From an uncultured Allofournierella sp. (GTDB taxonomy: Bacteria; Bacillota; Clostridia; Oscillospirales; Ruminococcaceae), in the NCBI GenBank assembly GCA_944382775.1, contig CALWNI010000004.1, forward strand, positions 1-64,000: DNA of 64,000 nucleotides, written 5' to 3'. Numbering within the stretch: position 1 is the stretch's first letter; each line of letters starts with the position of its first letter. The notes under the pieces are model-generated. The model was not told the origin of the DNA and ran no database searches. It worked only from the letters and a program-made list of their open reading frames with translations. A program made the translations under genes and the position numbers. Positions 1 to 7,505 of this stretch are shown piece after piece.

Positions 1-16
1 AAAGGAGTGCATCCCT

Positions 17-268
17 ATGAAAGGTAATCCAGAAGAGCGAGCTGTGCTGCTTGGTGAGTATATTATTTCCACCGGGTCTACGGTTCGTGCGACTGCAAGT
101 CGGTTTAACATTTCTAAAAGTACGGTACATAAAGACGTAACTGCACGTTTAAAGCGCATCAACCATGAACTTTATCAAGAAACGCAAACCGTTTTAAATC
201 GCAACAAAGCGGAGCGTCACCTGCGAGGCGGAAATGCCACTCGAAAAAAATACGCCAAACATCTTTAA
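17..268 (+). CDS. spoIIID: Sporulation transcription factor SpoIIID
   Basis: The 83-residue product has the compact SpoIIID layout: a helix-turn-helix at about residues 20-47 (STVRATASRFNISKSTVHKD) followed by a basic C-terminal tail rich in Lys and Arg. SpoIIID is a DNA-binding activator/repressor acting in the mother cell between the sigma-E and sigma-K stages of sporulation. The start is fixed by AAAGGAG at 2-8, a good distance before ATG 17. Length matches the family (about 80-95 residues). The promoter lies outside the window, and a hairpin terminator follows directly, so the gene ends its own transcript. An in-frame A7 tract at 244-250 is intact here. It is the best evidence that the organism can form spores. 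Confidence 0.95.
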   Translation: MKGNPEERAVLLGEYIISTGSTVRATASRFNISKSTVHKDVTARLKRINHELYQETQTVLNRNKAERHLRGGNATRKKYAKHL

Positions 269-273
269 CCGTT

Positions 274-308
274 CGGCTGCGAAGAACATTCGCAGCCGAT
301 TTTCTTTT
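274..308 (+). terminator. Rho-independent terminator after spoIIID
   Basis: A GC-rich stem CGGCTGCGAA / TTCGCAGCCG at 274-299 is followed by ATTTTCTTTT, 6 bases after the spoIIID stop codon. Confidence 0.85.
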
Positions 309-344
309 GTGACAGGAATACTTTTCTTCTTGGTGCAAATTGGG

Positions 345-350
345 TATAAT
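345..350 (+). promoter_or_regulatory. Possible -10 box for the thioredoxin-reductase-like gene
   Basis: TATAAT at 345-350 lies 57 bases before the start codon at 407, after the spoIIID terminator. No good -35 hexamer is seen at 17 bases spacing, so this is a weak call. Confidence 0.35.
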
Positions 351-406
351 AATGCAGAATTATCTGATTTTGTTTGATTCAAGATATATCAAGGAGAGAA
401 AACGCT

Positions 407-1252
407 ATGGAACGTTTTGATTGTGCTATCATTGGCAGTGGCCCTGCGGGATTATCTGCTGCCATTAATCTTCATCAACGCGGTAAAACCGCTTGTGTTC
501 TGGGTGCTGCACCCGGCTTTTTGTCCAAAGCCGAACAGGTTGACAACTATCTTGGTCTGCCCGGTGTTACCGGAAGTGGCATGATTGACCAATTTTTATC
601 CCATGCCAAAGAAATGGGCATTGTTCCCCTAGAAGGCCGTGCTGCAAACATCCTGCCCGCCGGGGACTATTTCATGATTAACTTCAACGGCGAAATCATG
701 GAAAGCAAAACCGTTATTCTGGCTTGTGGTATTGCACGTGCAAAGCCCATTCCCGGTGAAGCAGAGCTGCTGGGGCGCGGTGTTTCCTACTGTGCCACCT
801 GCGACGGCATGCTGTACCGCGGCAAAAAGATTTTGGTGTGGGGACTCTCGCCCGAAGCTGCGCACGAAGCTAACTTTTTGGCTTCCATTGGCTGCTCGGT
901 GACCTTTGTTGCAGCCAAACAGCCCCCTGAATTAAAGGAAGAAATCCGCTTCATTCCCGGAACGGTAAAAGCGGTTGGCGGCGAACCTGTGGTAAAATGG
1001 GCACAAATTGGTGCCGTGCAAGAAGAATTTGAAGGGGTGTTTATCCTGCGCTCTGCCATTGCACCCGACACCCTGTTGCCCGGTTTGGCGCTGGAGAACG
1101 GTTCCATTGTGGTAAACCGTTCCATGGAAACCAACATTCCCGGTGTATATGCCGCCGGGGACGTTACCGGTGCCCCGTTACAGGTGGCAAAAGCGGTAAG
1201 CGAAGGATTGATTGCCGCTTTAAGCGTTGCCGATTATCTGGACCGCAAATAA
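407..1252 (+). CDS. Thioredoxin reductase-like flavoprotein lacking a normal NADPH site
   Basis: The 281-residue protein has the low-molecular-weight thioredoxin reductase fold: FAD-binding GSGPAG (residues 10-15), redox pair CATC (C129, C132), and the C-terminal FAD motif GVYAAGDVTG. The second nucleotide-binding motif, normally GGGDSA, reads GLSPEA at about 146-151, and the Arg-rich segment that grips the NADPH 2'-phosphate is absent (VTFVAAKQPPELK). Those losses are described for ferredoxin-dependent (FFTR) and DTR-type thioredoxin reductases of clostridia and cyanobacteria, so ferredoxin or another donor may replace NADPH; that part is inference. ATG 407 is chosen over an upstream TTG at 374 because AAGGAG (391-396) is correctly placed. 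It is a single-gene unit between two terminators. Confidence 0.8.
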   Translation: MERFDCAIIGSGPAGLSAAINLHQRGKTACVLGAAPGFLSKAEQVDNYLGLPGVTGSGMIDQFLSHAKEMGIVPLEGRAANILPAGDYFMINFNGEIMESKTVILACGIARAKPIPGEAELLGRGVSYCATCDGMLYRGKKILVWGLSPEAAHEANFLASIGCSVTFVAAKQPPELKEEIRFIPGTVKAVGGEPVVKWAQIGAVQEEFEGVFILRSAIAPDTLLPGLALENGSIVVNRSMETNIPGVYAAGDVTGAPLQVAKAVSEGLIAALSVADYLDRK

Positions 1253-1266
1253 TACGCTCATTCTGC

Positions 1267-1300
1267 GCTTGGCTTGTCTGCAAAGACCAGCCAAGCTTTT
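1267..1300 (+). terminator. Terminator after the thioredoxin-reductase-like gene
   Basis: The stem GCTTGGCT / AGCCAAGC (1267-1274, 1289-1296) is followed by TTTT and a T-rich tail. Confidence 0.8.
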
Positions 1301-1343
1301 GCTTTTCTTTCTTGCTTGCCTTATAATAGACAGGCAAGTTTTT
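1299..1343 (+). promoter_or_regulatory. Promoter with overlapping inverted repeat before the ABC exporter
   Basis: TTGCTT (1299-1304), a 17-base spacer and TATAAT (1322-1327) form a plausible sigma-A promoter. CTTGCCT (1315-1321) and AGGCAAG (1332-1338) flank the -10 box and are followed by TTTTT. The repeat could be a repressor site, or a second small terminator, and the sequence does not decide between these. Confidence 0.45.
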
Positions 1344-1377
1344 CTTGCTATAACGTTTTTGTAAAGGGGCGTATCAC

Positions 1378-3111
1378 TTGAAACTACTGTTTACCAACTG
1401 CAAAGGGTATTACCGCCAGCTTGTTTTGGGGCCTGTATTCAAATTATTTGAGGCAGTGTTGGAGTTACTGGTTCCACTGCTAATGGCAAATATTATTGAC
1501 ATCGGCATTCAAAACAATGACTCTGCCTATGTATTAAAACAAGGTGGTTTGCTACTGCTTTTAGCCGTTCTGGGTGCTGCCGCCGCCATTACCTGCCAAT
1601 ATTACGCCAGTGTTGCTGCATTTGGCTTTGGTGCCTCGCTGCGCAAACAGGTTTTTCGGCACATTATGTCCTTATCCGGGCGTGAGGTGGACCAAATCGG
1701 TACCGGCAGTTTGATCACCCGCATTACCAACGATGTGAACCAGGTACAAAACGGTGTGAATATGTTTATCCGCTTGGCTACACGCGCTCCCTTTCTGGCC
1801 ATTGGTTCCATTGTTATGGCGTTTCGCATCAATGCCGAAATTGCCCTTATCTTTTTAATCTCGACCCCGCTCATTATTGCTGTGCTGTACTGGATTATGA
1901 AGCACACTTTGCCGGACTACGCCAACATTCAAAAATCCCAGGATAAACTGGGTGCTTTGTCCGGTGAAAACCTGGAGGGTGCCCGTGTGATCCGTGCGTT
2001 TTCCCGCCAGGAAAGCGAAAAAGAAGGATTTAACCAGGCCGGCGATTTGCTCAGCTCCATTACCATTCGGGTTGGCAAAATTTCCGCTGCATTAAATCCC
2101 CTCACCTATTTTATCGCCAACGTGGGTATTCTTGCCCTGCTGTGGTATGGTGCCAAATACGCCAACCGCGGTTTGATTTTAAGCGGCGACGTTTTTGCCA
2201 TGGTCAACTACATGACCCAGACCCTTTTGGCATTGATTGTACTGGCAAACCTGATTGTACAATTTACACGAGCCGTTGCCAGCACCAAACGCCTGAGTGC
2301 ACTACTAGAAATTGAACCCTGTATTCAAGGCAACAGTGTTCCCAAACAAAAAGAAGAAGCACCCGCTTTCCTCACCTTTGAATCGGTTGATTTTGGTTAT
2401 ATCGACGGCCGTAATGCCCTTACCAATATCGACTTTTCCATTAAAAAAGGGAAAACCATTGGTTTTATTGGCGGTACAGGCTGCGGTAAAACCACATTAG
2501 CCAACTTAATTTTACGCTTTTATGATGTAACCGCCGGGCGGATTCTTTTGAACGGCCAGGACATTCGCAGTTACTCCTTGGAAGAACTGCGTAAAACAAT
2601 TGGTTATGTACCGCAAAATGTGAATTTATTTTTCGGCACAATTCGCATCAACCTTTGCCTTGGTAACCCACAAGCGGATGACACAACCCTGTGGCAAGCC
2701 TTGCGCATTGCACAGGGCGAGGAATTCGTTCGTTCCAAACCGCAAGGGTTGGACACCCCCGTGGAAGAAGGCGGAAAAAACTTTTCCGGCGGCCAGCGGC
2801 AACGCCTTACCATTGCGCGTGCTCTTGCCAAAAAGCCTGAGCTGCTTATTTTGGACGACTCTTCCAGTGCTTTGGATTTTGCCACCGATGCGGCTTTGCG
2901 CAAAGCGTTGCGAGAAAACACCAACAATACCACCGTATTGCTGATTAGTCAGCGTGCCTCCACCATAAAAAATGCCGACTGTATTTTTGTTATGGACGAA
3001 GGCCGTATTGTGGGCCGTGGCACCCACCAAGAACTGCTTACAAACTGTGCCGTTTATCGCGAAATTTGCATCTCGCAAAAACTAATTGATACCAAGGAGG
3101 ATGCACGATGA
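1378..3111 (+). CDS. ABC exporter half, TMD-NBD, with degenerate ATP site
   Basis: The 577-residue protein has an N-terminal exporter membrane domain (about 1-310, six helices) and a C-terminal ATPase domain. Walker A is GGTGCGKTT (about 365-373) and the signature is a canonical SGGQ at about 470. Walker B ends in LDDSS, so the catalytic Glu is Asp, and the switch His is replaced by Gln (ISQRAS, about 525). These are the usual marks of the degenerate-site subunit of a heterodimeric type IV exporter such as BmrC/BmrD or TmrAB. The start is TTG 1378, preceded by AAGGGGCG. It overlaps the next gene by four bases (ATGA) and the two must work together. The substrate (lipid, drug or peptide) cannot be told. 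Confidence 0.9.
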   Translation: MKLLFTNCKGYYRQLVLGPVFKLFEAVLELLVPLLMANIIDIGIQNNDSAYVLKQGGLLLLLAVLGAAAAITCQYYASVAAFGFGASLRKQVFRHIMSLSGREVDQIGTGSLITRITNDVNQVQNGVNMFIRLATRAPFLAIGSIVMAFRINAEIALIFLISTPLIIAVLYWIMKHTLPDYANIQKSQDKLGALSGENLEGARVIRAFSRQESEKEGFNQAGDLLSSITIRVGKISAALNPLTYFIANVGILALLWYGAKYANRGLILSGDVFAMVNYMTQTLLALIVLANLIVQFTRAVASTKRLSALLEIEPCIQGNSVPKQKEEAPAFLTFESVDFGYIDGRNALTNIDFSIKKGKTIGFIGGTGCGKTTLANLILRFYDVTAGRILLNGQDIRSYSLEELRKTIGYVPQNVNLFFGTIRINLCLGNPQADDTTLWQALRIAQGEEFVRSKPQGLDTPVEEGGKNFSGGQRQRLTIARALAKKPELLILDDSSSALDFATDAALRKALRENTNNTTVLLISQRASTIKNADCIFVMDEGRIVGRGTHQELLTNCAVYREICISQKLIDTKEDAR

Positions 3112-4844
3112 ACCCTTCCATTCTCAAACGCATTTTCCAAGCCATGCGCCCCTACAAAGGCAATCTGCTACTGGGTTGCTGTTCTGCCCTGTTGCAAGTA
3201 CTCTTTACCTTAATTACTCCGGTTTTAATTGGTCAAGGCATTGATTGTTTGGTGGGAAAAAATCAAGTGGATTTTTCTCAGCTTACCATCATTCTAATGG
3301 AAATGGCCGGCTGCATTGTGCTGGCAAGTGCTTTTCAATGGGTAATGAACGTATGCATCCGCAAAATCAGCGCATTGACGGCACAGGATATGCGGCAACA
3401 GGCTTTTGCTTCGCTAAACAGTGTCCCCTTGTCCACCATTGACCAAACGCCACACGGTGATTTTGTCAGTCGCTTGGTCAACGATGCCGATGCTGTGTCC
3501 GAGGGTCTTTTGCAGGGCTTGACCCAGCTGCTCCCCGGCACTGCCACCATTTTAGGTGTACTGGTGATTATGTTCTGCCTAAACCCCTTTATTGCGCTTG
3601 TGGTTGTTTTGGTTACTCCTCTTTCCATTTTGTTTGCCAAGTTTGTTGCCAGCCGCACCCATACCCTGTTTCGCAAACAAGCTACTGCTCAGGGTGAGCT
3701 TTCGGCTTATGTAAACGAAATGGTGGGCGGTCAAAGCCTTGTAAAAGCATTTGGTTATGAAGAATCCTGCTTTGAACGGTTCGACAAAATCAACGAAAGC
3801 CTGCAAACCAGCAGTTTATGGGCAGTGTTCTATTCTGCTGCGGCTAACCCCGGCACCCGCTTTGTAAATAACATTGTGTATGCCTGTGTTGGTGTATTTG
3901 GCGGCTTGGCTGCCATTCAAGGTGCATTAAGCGTCGGTACTTTGAGTGCCTTTTTAACCTATGCCAACCAATATACAAAGCCGTTTAACGAGGTTACCAG
4001 TGTACTGACCCAGCTGCAAACTGCTTTGGCCAGCGCCCAACGCTTGTTTTGGGTGATTGACTTGGAAGCAGAACCCCAAGACTCTACCGATGCCATTGCA
4101 CCTTCCCATTGCAATGGATTGGTAGAAATCGAGCATGTAAATTTCTCTTATCGCAAGGATATCCCCTTAATTCAAGATTTTAACCTAACGGTAAAGCCCG
4201 GCCAGCGTGTTGCCATTGTTGGGCCTACCGGCTGTGGCAAAACCACCTTAATTAACCTGCTTATGCGGTTCTATGATGTGGACAGCGGTGAAATTCGCAT
4301 TGACGGCACCCCCATTCGTCAGTTAAAGCGCAGTGCCTTGCGCAGCATGTATGGTATGGTATTGCAGGAAACCTGGCTGAAAAATGCTACCGTACGGGAA
4401 AATATTGCTTACGGCAAACCCAATGCCACAATGGAAGAAATTGTGCAGGCCGCAAAAGCAGCCCATGCGCATAACTTTATCCAGCGTCTTTCGGATGGAT
4501 ACGACACCATCATTGCACCCGGTGGTGGAAACCTTTCTGCCGGCCAAAAACAGCTGCTGTGCATCGCCCGTATTCTATTGTGCCGCCCCCAAATGTTAAT
4601 TTTGGACGAAGCTACCAGCAACATTGATACCCGTACCGAAATGTTGGTACAGGCTGCCTTTGAAAAACTAATGGAGGGACGCACCAGCTTTGTTGTGGCA
4701 CACCGCCTTTCCACCATTCAAACCGCCAACATTATTCTGGTGATGAATGCGGGTCAAATTGTAGAGCAAGGCACCCATGCCGAACTGCTTGCCCGTGGTG
4801 GATTTTATGCTAACCTTTACAACAGCCAATTTGCTGTGCAATAA
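3108..4844 (+). CDS. ABC exporter half, TMD-NBD, catalytic partner
   Basis: The 578-residue exporter subunit has a membrane domain (about 1-320) followed by an ATPase domain: GPTGCGKTT (about 372), ILDEATS with the catalytic Glu (about 501), and the switch His in VAHRLSTI (about 531). Its signature is LSAGQ instead of LSGGQ. The partner upstream has a good signature but poor Walker B and switch residues. In the heterodimer, this subunit's Walker motifs pair with the partner's SGGQ to make one competent ATP site, and the other site is degenerate. AAGGAGG lies inside the end of the upstream gene. A terminator follows, making a two-gene operon. Confidence 0.9.
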   Translation: MNPSILKRIFQAMRPYKGNLLLGCCSALLQVLFTLITPVLIGQGIDCLVGKNQVDFSQLTIILMEMAGCIVLASAFQWVMNVCIRKISALTAQDMRQQAFASLNSVPLSTIDQTPHGDFVSRLVNDADAVSEGLLQGLTQLLPGTATILGVLVIMFCLNPFIALVVVLVTPLSILFAKFVASRTHTLFRKQATAQGELSAYVNEMVGGQSLVKAFGYEESCFERFDKINESLQTSSLWAVFYSAAANPGTRFVNNIVYACVGVFGGLAAIQGALSVGTLSAFLTYANQYTKPFNEVTSVLTQLQTALASAQRLFWVIDLEAEPQDSTDAIAPSHCNGLVEIEHVNFSYRKDIPLIQDFNLTVKPGQRVAIVGPTGCGKTTLINLLMRFYDVDSGEIRIDGTPIRQLKRSALRSMYGMVLQETWLKNATVRENIAYGKPNATMEEIVQAAKAAHAHNFIQRLSDGYDTIIAPGGGNLSAGQKQLLCIARILLCRPQMLILDEATSNIDTRTEMLVQAAFEKLMEGRTSFVVAHRLSTIQTANIILVMNAGQIVEQGTHAELLARGGFYANLYNSQFAVQ

Positions 4845-4850
4845 CTTTTA

Positions 4851-4880
4851 CGAGCCGTATACCAAGCGGCTCGTTTTTTT
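4851..4880 (+). terminator. Terminator after the ABC exporter operon
   Basis: The stem CGAGCCG / CGGCTCG (4851-4857, 4867-4873) is followed by a T7 run. Confidence 0.9.
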
Positions 4881-4909
4881 ATTTGTATTTTACAAAATAC
4901 GCCTTTTTC

Positions 4910-4939
4910 TTGCAGGGAATTCTTTTGGTGTGATATAAT
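4910..4939 (+). promoter_or_regulatory. Sigma-A type promoter for udk
   Basis: TTGCAG (4910-4915), an 18-base spacer and TATAAT (4934-4939) lie about 85 bases before the udk start, after the exporter terminator. Confidence 0.55.
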
Positions 4940-5023
4940 AATTAAAATAAACTTTGGTACTTGCCGGGCCAGCAATCCGTTTTCGGTTCGGTGTCGACCC
5001 CGTTCTTCAAGGAGGCATCCTCA

Positions 5024-5644
5024 ATGGATATTATGGTATTAGGTGTAGCCGGTGGTACCGGCAGCGGAAAAACCACCTTAACACGCCGTTTAAAGGAGCG
5101 ATTCAGCGATCAAATCAGTGTAATCAGTCATGACAATTACTACAAGCGGCAGGATCATTTAACCTACGATGAGCGTTGCTTGACCAACTACGATCATCCC
5201 GATGCATTTGATACCGACTTGATGATTGAGCATCTGGCTGCACTGAAACGTGGCGAAACCATTTACTGCCCTGTATATGATTTTTCGCAGCATAACCGCT
5301 CCAACGAGTTGTTGGAGATTAAGCCTGCTCCTGTTATTTTGGTGGAAGGCATTCTGATTTTTTCCAGCCAAGAGCTTTGCGACTTGATGGACATTAAGGT
5401 ATTTGTGGACACCGATGCCGACGTTCGTATTTTGCGGCGCATTTTGCGAGATGTGAAAAAGCGCGGCCGCACCTTAGACAGTGTTGTTTCTCAATATCTC
5501 ACCACCGTAAAGCCCATGCACGAGCAATTTGTAGAGCCCAGCAAACGCCGTGCAGATTTAATCATTCCCGAAGGCGGCAAAAATGCCGTTGCTTTGGAAA
5601 TGTTAATTCATCGTTTGGAAAACCACCTGAATTTACAAGAATAA
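5024..5644 (+). CDS. udk: Uridine kinase
   Basis: The 206-residue protein starts with a P-loop, GGTGSGKTT (residues 10-18), followed by SHDNYYKRQDHL and YDHPDAFDTD, the standard uridine/cytidine kinase substrate motifs. The lid-like segment RILRRILRDVKKRGR is also present. The enzyme phosphorylates uridine and cytidine to UMP and CMP in pyrimidine salvage in the cytoplasm. ATG 5024 is chosen because AAGGAGG (5009-5015) precedes it; the frame stays open 21 codons further upstream without a better start. Length matches the family (about 205-215). The gene has its own promoter and shares a bidirectional terminator with the convergent gene. Confidence 0.95.
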   Translation: MDIMVLGVAGGTGSGKTTLTRRLKERFSDQISVISHDNYYKRQDHLTYDERCLTNYDHPDAFDTDLMIEHLAALKRGETIYCPVYDFSQHNRSNELLEIKPAPVILVEGILIFSSQELCDLMDIKVFVDTDADVRILRRILRDVKKRGRTLDSVVSQYLTTVKPMHEQFVEPSKRRADLIIPEGGKNAVALEMLIHRLENHLNLQE

Positions 5645-5650
5645 GAAAAA

Positions 5651-5677
5651 GGCGAAGCCAATGGCTTCGCCTTTTTT
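5651..5677. terminator. Bidirectional terminator between udk and the serine hydrolase gene
   Basis: GGCGAAGCC / GGCTTCGCC (5651-5659, 5663-5671) is flanked by AAAAA on the left and TTTTTT on the right, so it can serve both convergent genes. Confidence 0.85.
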
Positions 5678-6674
5678 ATTCTTCCATAATTTCTGCAACC
5701 AATGTTCCAATTTGCTGCATACGGGCTGTGCCTTCTGTGGGAAAATCCACATCGGTATCGCCCCAATCGCTGAATGCAACAATAATATACGGATTGTCGG
5801 TATATACAATCGCCATATCATGCAGAGCCATATCCCAGCTGCCGTATTTTTTGGCCGCTGTATCGGGCAGCCAAAGCAGATTATGGCTTGCATCTAAGAA
5901 CGCCTGCTGTAATTGCTGCGCATTAGCGGTATCGGTTTCAAAGTAATTATACAATGCCGTCATGATGGCTCCGCCGTCCTCTGCAGTCAAATATCCGTGA
6001 ATTCCTTCGGGTGTTACTTCGCATCCTGTTGGATTCGCTACCCCAATTGTAGATAAGAACGAAGAAAAACCGGTTTCTTCTGTACTGGGCCATTGCTTTG
6101 ATAACAAATACGCTGCATCGTTATCGCTATTTGCAATCATGCTATAAACACGTTCCCAGCCGCTTTTATAGCTTACCAGCGTATTCAAATCAATTTCACT
6201 GGCTTGGTCTCGCTGGCTTAGCCACAGTGCATAGGGAGCTTTTAAAATGCTGGCAGAATAATATGAATATTCTGCCTGGTATGTATAGGTCTGACCAGTG
6301 GCGATATCCTGTATCCATACCGAAATATTCCCGGGCATCGAGTCAAGCAAATCGGTCAATTCCTGTGCTTCTTGGTCTGTAATGGGATTTTGTCGCAGCG
6401 TAATCTGACTGGCTGCTGTATCTTCTTGCTCCGACTCTTGCACAATTTCTTGTGGATAAGATTCCTCCACAATATCTGGGATAACGACTGCGTTGCTTTG
6501 TGATTCCACAATATCATGGCCGGAAACCACAAGATTTGCATGCAGTATGGATTGAATGCCGACAACCATTGCAATTACCGCCACACCAATGAGGCAACCC
6601 CCAATCCAGTTGGATTTTTTGCGCCTGCTTGTTCGATAATGCCATTTTTCTTGTGCATCGTAATTCCGATTCAT
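5676..6674 (-). CDS. Membrane-anchored serine hydrolase of class A beta-lactamase fold
   Basis: The 332-residue protein has a basic N-terminus, one membrane segment at about 22-44, an acidic low-complexity linker (about 55-90) and an extracytoplasmic domain. The catalytic triad of motifs is present: SxxK as SILK (142-145), SDN (183-185) and a KTG-like KYG (276-278). It therefore belongs to the penicillin-recognising serine hydrolases (Beta-lactamase2 type). Whether it hydrolyses beta-lactams or acts on the cell wall or other amides cannot be told. KYG in place of KTG and the absence of an obvious omega-loop ExxLN argue for caution before calling resistance. ATG 6674 is preferred over the one at 6710 because of the GGGGACGGGGG stretch before it. 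Confidence 0.75.
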   Translation of the reverse strand: MNRNYDAQEKWHYRTSRRKKSNWIGGCLIGVAVIAMVVGIQSILHANLVVSGHDIVESQSNAVVIPDIVEESYPQEIVQESEQEDTAASQITLRQNPITDQEAQELTDLLDSMPGNISVWIQDIATGQTYTYQAEYSYYSASILKAPYALWLSQRDQASEIDLNTLVSYKSGWERVYSMIANSDNDAAYLLSKQWPSTEETGFSSFLSTIGVANPTGCEVTPEGIHGYLTAEDGGAIMTALYNYFETDTANAQQLQQAFLDASHNLLWLPDTAAKKYGSWDMALHDMAIVYTDNPYIIVAFSDWGDTDVDFPTEGTARMQQIGTLVAEIMEE

Positions 6675-6830
6675 TTCCCCCGTCCCCTTTATTGGCACAG
6701 TGTATACCATATCATGGCTTTATTTCACTGTATGTATTATCTTGTTATAAAATACATATTTATTATACCGCATTTATTTTACATTTTTCGTATAAAAAAT
6801 CACCGTTTTTTCATACATTTTCAGTAAAAA

Positions 6831-6860
6831 CAAGACCGCCTATCAGATAGGCGGTCTTGT
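6831..6860 (-). terminator. Terminator after the first small paralogous gene
   Basis: A 13-bp stem CAAGACCGCCTAT / ATAGGCGGTCTTG has T-rich tails on both strands; on the minus strand it follows the stop codon at 6876. Confidence 0.85.
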
Positions 6861-6875
6861 TTTGCACTTGGATGC

Positions 6876-7082
6876 TTATGCACTCTTTTTCCAGGTATCG
6901 GCCATACGTTCCCACAAAGTGGGATGATAGATGCCCAAATGTTTGTGATACTCTTTCACTGCCGCGCGCATCGCCTTTTCGGCTTTTCGCTCTGCAGAGG
7001 TATGGTGAATCATTCCGTTTGTGTTAACCTGTAACTCCATTTCTGTATTATCTCGGTCACTACGAGCTGCCATTAAGAACAT
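6876..7082 (-). CDS. Small hydrophilic protein of unknown function, paralog A
   Basis: This is a 68-residue charged protein that I do not recognise. Its second half contains AEKAMRAAVKEYHKHLGIYH followed by PTLWER and a basic end. This aligns with the next gene's AEKAMKAATAAYQKELGIYK, PTFGER and basic end. The start at 7082 is preceded by AAAGGAG; an in-frame ATG three codons later is possible. There is no signal peptide, membrane segment or cysteine. It was considered as a small acid-soluble spore protein, but the alpha/beta SASP signature is missing. Separate terminators follow each of the two paralogs. Confidence 0.7.
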   Translation of the reverse strand: MFLMAARSDRDNTEMELQVNTNGMIHHTSAERKAEKAMRAAVKEYHKHLGIYHPTLWERMADTWKKSA

Positions 7083-7146
7083 AAAACGCGCATCTCCTTT
7101 CTAATGTGCTGCATCAATTTGTGCATTAACCCGATTGGTTATATGC

Positions 7147-7187
7147 AAAAGCGGGATATGTTTCTTCTAACATACCCCGCCTTTTTT
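7147..7187 (-). terminator. Terminator between the two small paralogous genes
   Basis: GCGGGATATG pairs with CATACCCCGC (7151-7160, 7171-7180); on the minus strand TTTT follows, downstream of the gene ending at 7233. Confidence 0.7.
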
Positions 7188-7232
7188 CGTAAGAATCCAA
7201 AACCGACAAGGCGGCATATCTTCTACTTATTT

Positions 7233-7430
7233 TTACTTTTTAAAAAGATTCTTTAAACGCTCGCCAAAGGTGGGCTTATAAATACCAAGCTCCTTTTGGT
7301 AGGCAGCCGTTGCGGCTTTCATTGCTTTTTCGGCGTCTTTTTCTTGTTTGCCCGTTCCGGCAAACCCCTCTGTTTTATTATATAATTCGGCATTCAACCC
7401 TTGTTGAATTTTATTGGGACCATAATTCAT
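7233..7430 (-). CDS. Small hydrophilic protein of unknown function, paralog B
   Basis: This 65-residue protein has a Gly/Asn-rich N-terminal half and the same C-terminal block as its neighbour: AEKAM.AA...Y.K.LGIY.PT..ER followed by Lys residues. The N-terminal halves do not resemble each other. A ribosome binding site (AAAGGGG) lies about 11 bases before the start, and a good promoter is seen at 7458-7486. The conserved aromatic/Pro block could be a binding element, but no function can be assigned. The tandem arrangement suggests local duplication. Confidence 0.7.
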   Translation of the reverse strand: MNYGPNKIQQGLNAELYNKTEGFAGTGKQEKDAEKAMKAATAAYQKELGIYKPTFGERLKNLFKK

Positions 7431-7457
7431 ACCTTACAACCCCTTTCTTTCAATTCA

Positions 7458-7486
7458 ATAATATCACAATTTTATTACAAACTCAA
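7458..7486 (-). promoter_or_regulatory. Sigma-A type promoter for paralog B
   Basis: On the minus strand TTGAGT (7481-7486), a 17-base spacer and TATTAT (7458-7463) precede the gene by about 30 bases. Confidence 0.5.
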
Positions 7487-7505
7487 TTGTTTTTAATGGT
7501 CAACT

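Noticed and set aside
5676..6674. A confirmed antibiotic-resistance beta-lactamase
   Set aside because: The fold motifs are there, but KTG is KYG, no clear omega-loop motif is seen, and the membrane anchor and linker suggest a cell-wall or other hydrolase.
6876..7430. Small acid-soluble spore proteins
   Set aside because: Size and location fit, but the SASP protease site and the conserved C-terminal block of alpha/beta SASPs are missing.
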